Of a DNA stretch of 64,000 bases, positions 63,166 to 64,000 are shown in pieces (the first letter of the stretch is position 1; the number at the start of each line of letters is the position of its first letter). The DNA is taken from assembly GCA_028752905.1 (NCBI GenBank), contig JAQNBH010000015.1, positions 10,859,622 to 10,923,621 on the forward strand, read 5' to 3'. The stretch comes from Cladorhizidae sp. MBARI D1340-BT2 (Eukaryota > Porifera > Demospongiae > Poecilosclerida > Cladorhizidae). The translations under genes were made by a program, and so were the position numbers. Below the pieces are notes generated by a model. The model was not told the origin of the DNA and searched no databases. It was given only the letters and a program-made list of their open reading frames with translations.

Positions 63166-63425
63166 ATTCTGTAAACTTCATGGTATGGGACTTGTTATAT
63201 AACTCAAAAGGTAGATCTCTCTGTGTGCTCTCTTTTGTATTTTTTATATATAGCTATAACTTTGCCCAAGTTACTGGAGCTAAAGTGGGGGGGGAACCTC
63301 AAAACCTGAATGCCTGATTTTGCCGCATAAATATCCCAAGTGCTAGACAGCTGCACCAGTGGCTAGAGGAAGCCCTACTCTACACGATGACTTGTTTCAT
63401 TAGGCGCTAAAACTTAAGTACGTTC
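63090..63425 (+). mobile_element. Foldback family, single-arm copy
   Basis: Shares GTGGTTACCACTTTATAGCT, CTTCATGGTATGGGACTTG, TCTCTCTGTGTGCTCTCTTT, CCTCAAAACCTGAATGCCTG and GGCTAGAGGAAGC with the palindromic copies. It has a left arm only, with no inverse partner. Confidence 0.75.
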
Positions 63426-64000
63426 CCCAATATTTAGCTTACTACATCCTGTTCAAAGAAAGTCTTGTGACTTTGGATGTGTAGCTAGATTTGTACATTA
63501 TTCGTGTCTAACGCAGCCAGCTAGCAGCTAGTAGCGGCCTGTGAAGTACTATACAACCCCTCGTCCCCTCTTCTTGTCACCTCCCAGTCTGTTGGTTAAT
63601 TGAGAGAGAGTCATAGAGTCCCACAGCATGAGAAAAGTTCATTTCTGCATGTGTTCCCTCGCCTGGTAAAAGTCCATATAACCAAAACGTCATTTAACAA
63701 ATTTCAAGCCGATTAACGGAGAAAGTTAACACTCACCGGTGTGATTAAAAAATAATATATAAGTTCCTCTTCACACGTGGAGATATCTGTCACGCGATCT
63801 TAAAGCTGGAGCGATCCTAAACATATATACTTCTAGCCACAAAGGTATTGAACCGTCTTCCTCGAAGAACACAGAGCTGTTCAAAACCTCATACTGACAA
63901 TGTCATCTGTCAAAAATGACCTGTTCTGGTGCTACACTGCACATTACAACGCCGTTTAATTGATTATGCTATCCCAAATACTCGTCTAGTCAATAAACTC
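63426..64000. other. Window end, nothing recognised
   Basis: No gene, RNA or transposon end was identified. A short open frame MSSVKNDLFWCYTAHYN at about 63900 is too short to judge. Confidence 0.4.

Noticed and set aside
1..64000. CRISPR arrays or bacterial operons
   Set aside because: No regularly spaced direct repeats with unique spacers; genes have spliceosomal introns and transposons are eukaryotic.

Overview
This is a window of animal (metazoan) nuclear DNA. The host genes have spliceosomal GT-AG introns, several only 53-75 nt long, and the four that can be identified are ordinary eukaryotic housekeeping genes. Between them lies A+T-rich DNA crowded with transposable elements. The element mix (Gmr1-like Ty3/gypsy, Ginger-like, hAT, Tigger/pogo, LINE remnants and hammerhead-like Penelope-type motifs) fits an invertebrate, possibly an early-branching one such as a sponge or cnidarian, but nothing here fixes the species.

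Layout. 1-3.6 kb holds repeat debris: an integrase relic, half of a foldback element and a 221-bp tandem duplication. 3620-7641 is a complete but broken LTR retrotransposon (element 1) on the minus strand, with a 5-bp target duplication. 7.8-11.4 kb is a decayed, intron-containing transposon gene coding for an integrase with GPY/F motif, a Ulp1-type protease and a PHD finger (Ginger-like), on the minus strand. 11662-13970 is a decayed hAT element and 14040-14834 a shortened Tigger/pogo element. 19843-23027 is an SR/RGG-rich RNA-binding protein gene whose start codon is split by an intron and which has two phase-compatible 3' exons. 23975-26274 is a second decayed hAT element. OVCA2 (26768-27412, minus) and an unknown nuclear-type protein gene (27507 onward, plus) are head to head, 94 bp apart. 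31.5-32.3 kb is a gypsy Gag relic. 33916-39545 is a young LTR retrotransposon (element 2) with almost identical LTRs. 39.6-52.2 kb is minisatellites, LINE and integrase fragments, foldback elements and hammerhead-like motifs. RRP36 (52439-59878, minus) has a 6-kb intron filled with a 780-bp near-perfect palindrome and a satellite-bearing inverted-repeat element that carries two Tigger insertions. ALKBH1 (60005-62278, minus) lies 126 bp upstream of RRP36 on the same strand. 62.3-64 kb is repeat debris.

How it fits together. The host genes serve unrelated nuclear, RNA or metabolic roles: splicing-factor type RNA binding, early 18S rRNA processing (RRP36), nucleic-acid demethylation (ALKBH1) and serine hydrolysis (OVCA2). 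The best candidate for something unusual is the pair of LTR elements. Both end in RT-RNase H with no integrase downstream, both carry a SCAN-like capsid region, and the longer one has integrase upstream of RT, the Ty1/copia-like order known for Gmr1-like Ty3/gypsy elements. All reading was done by eye, without database searches.
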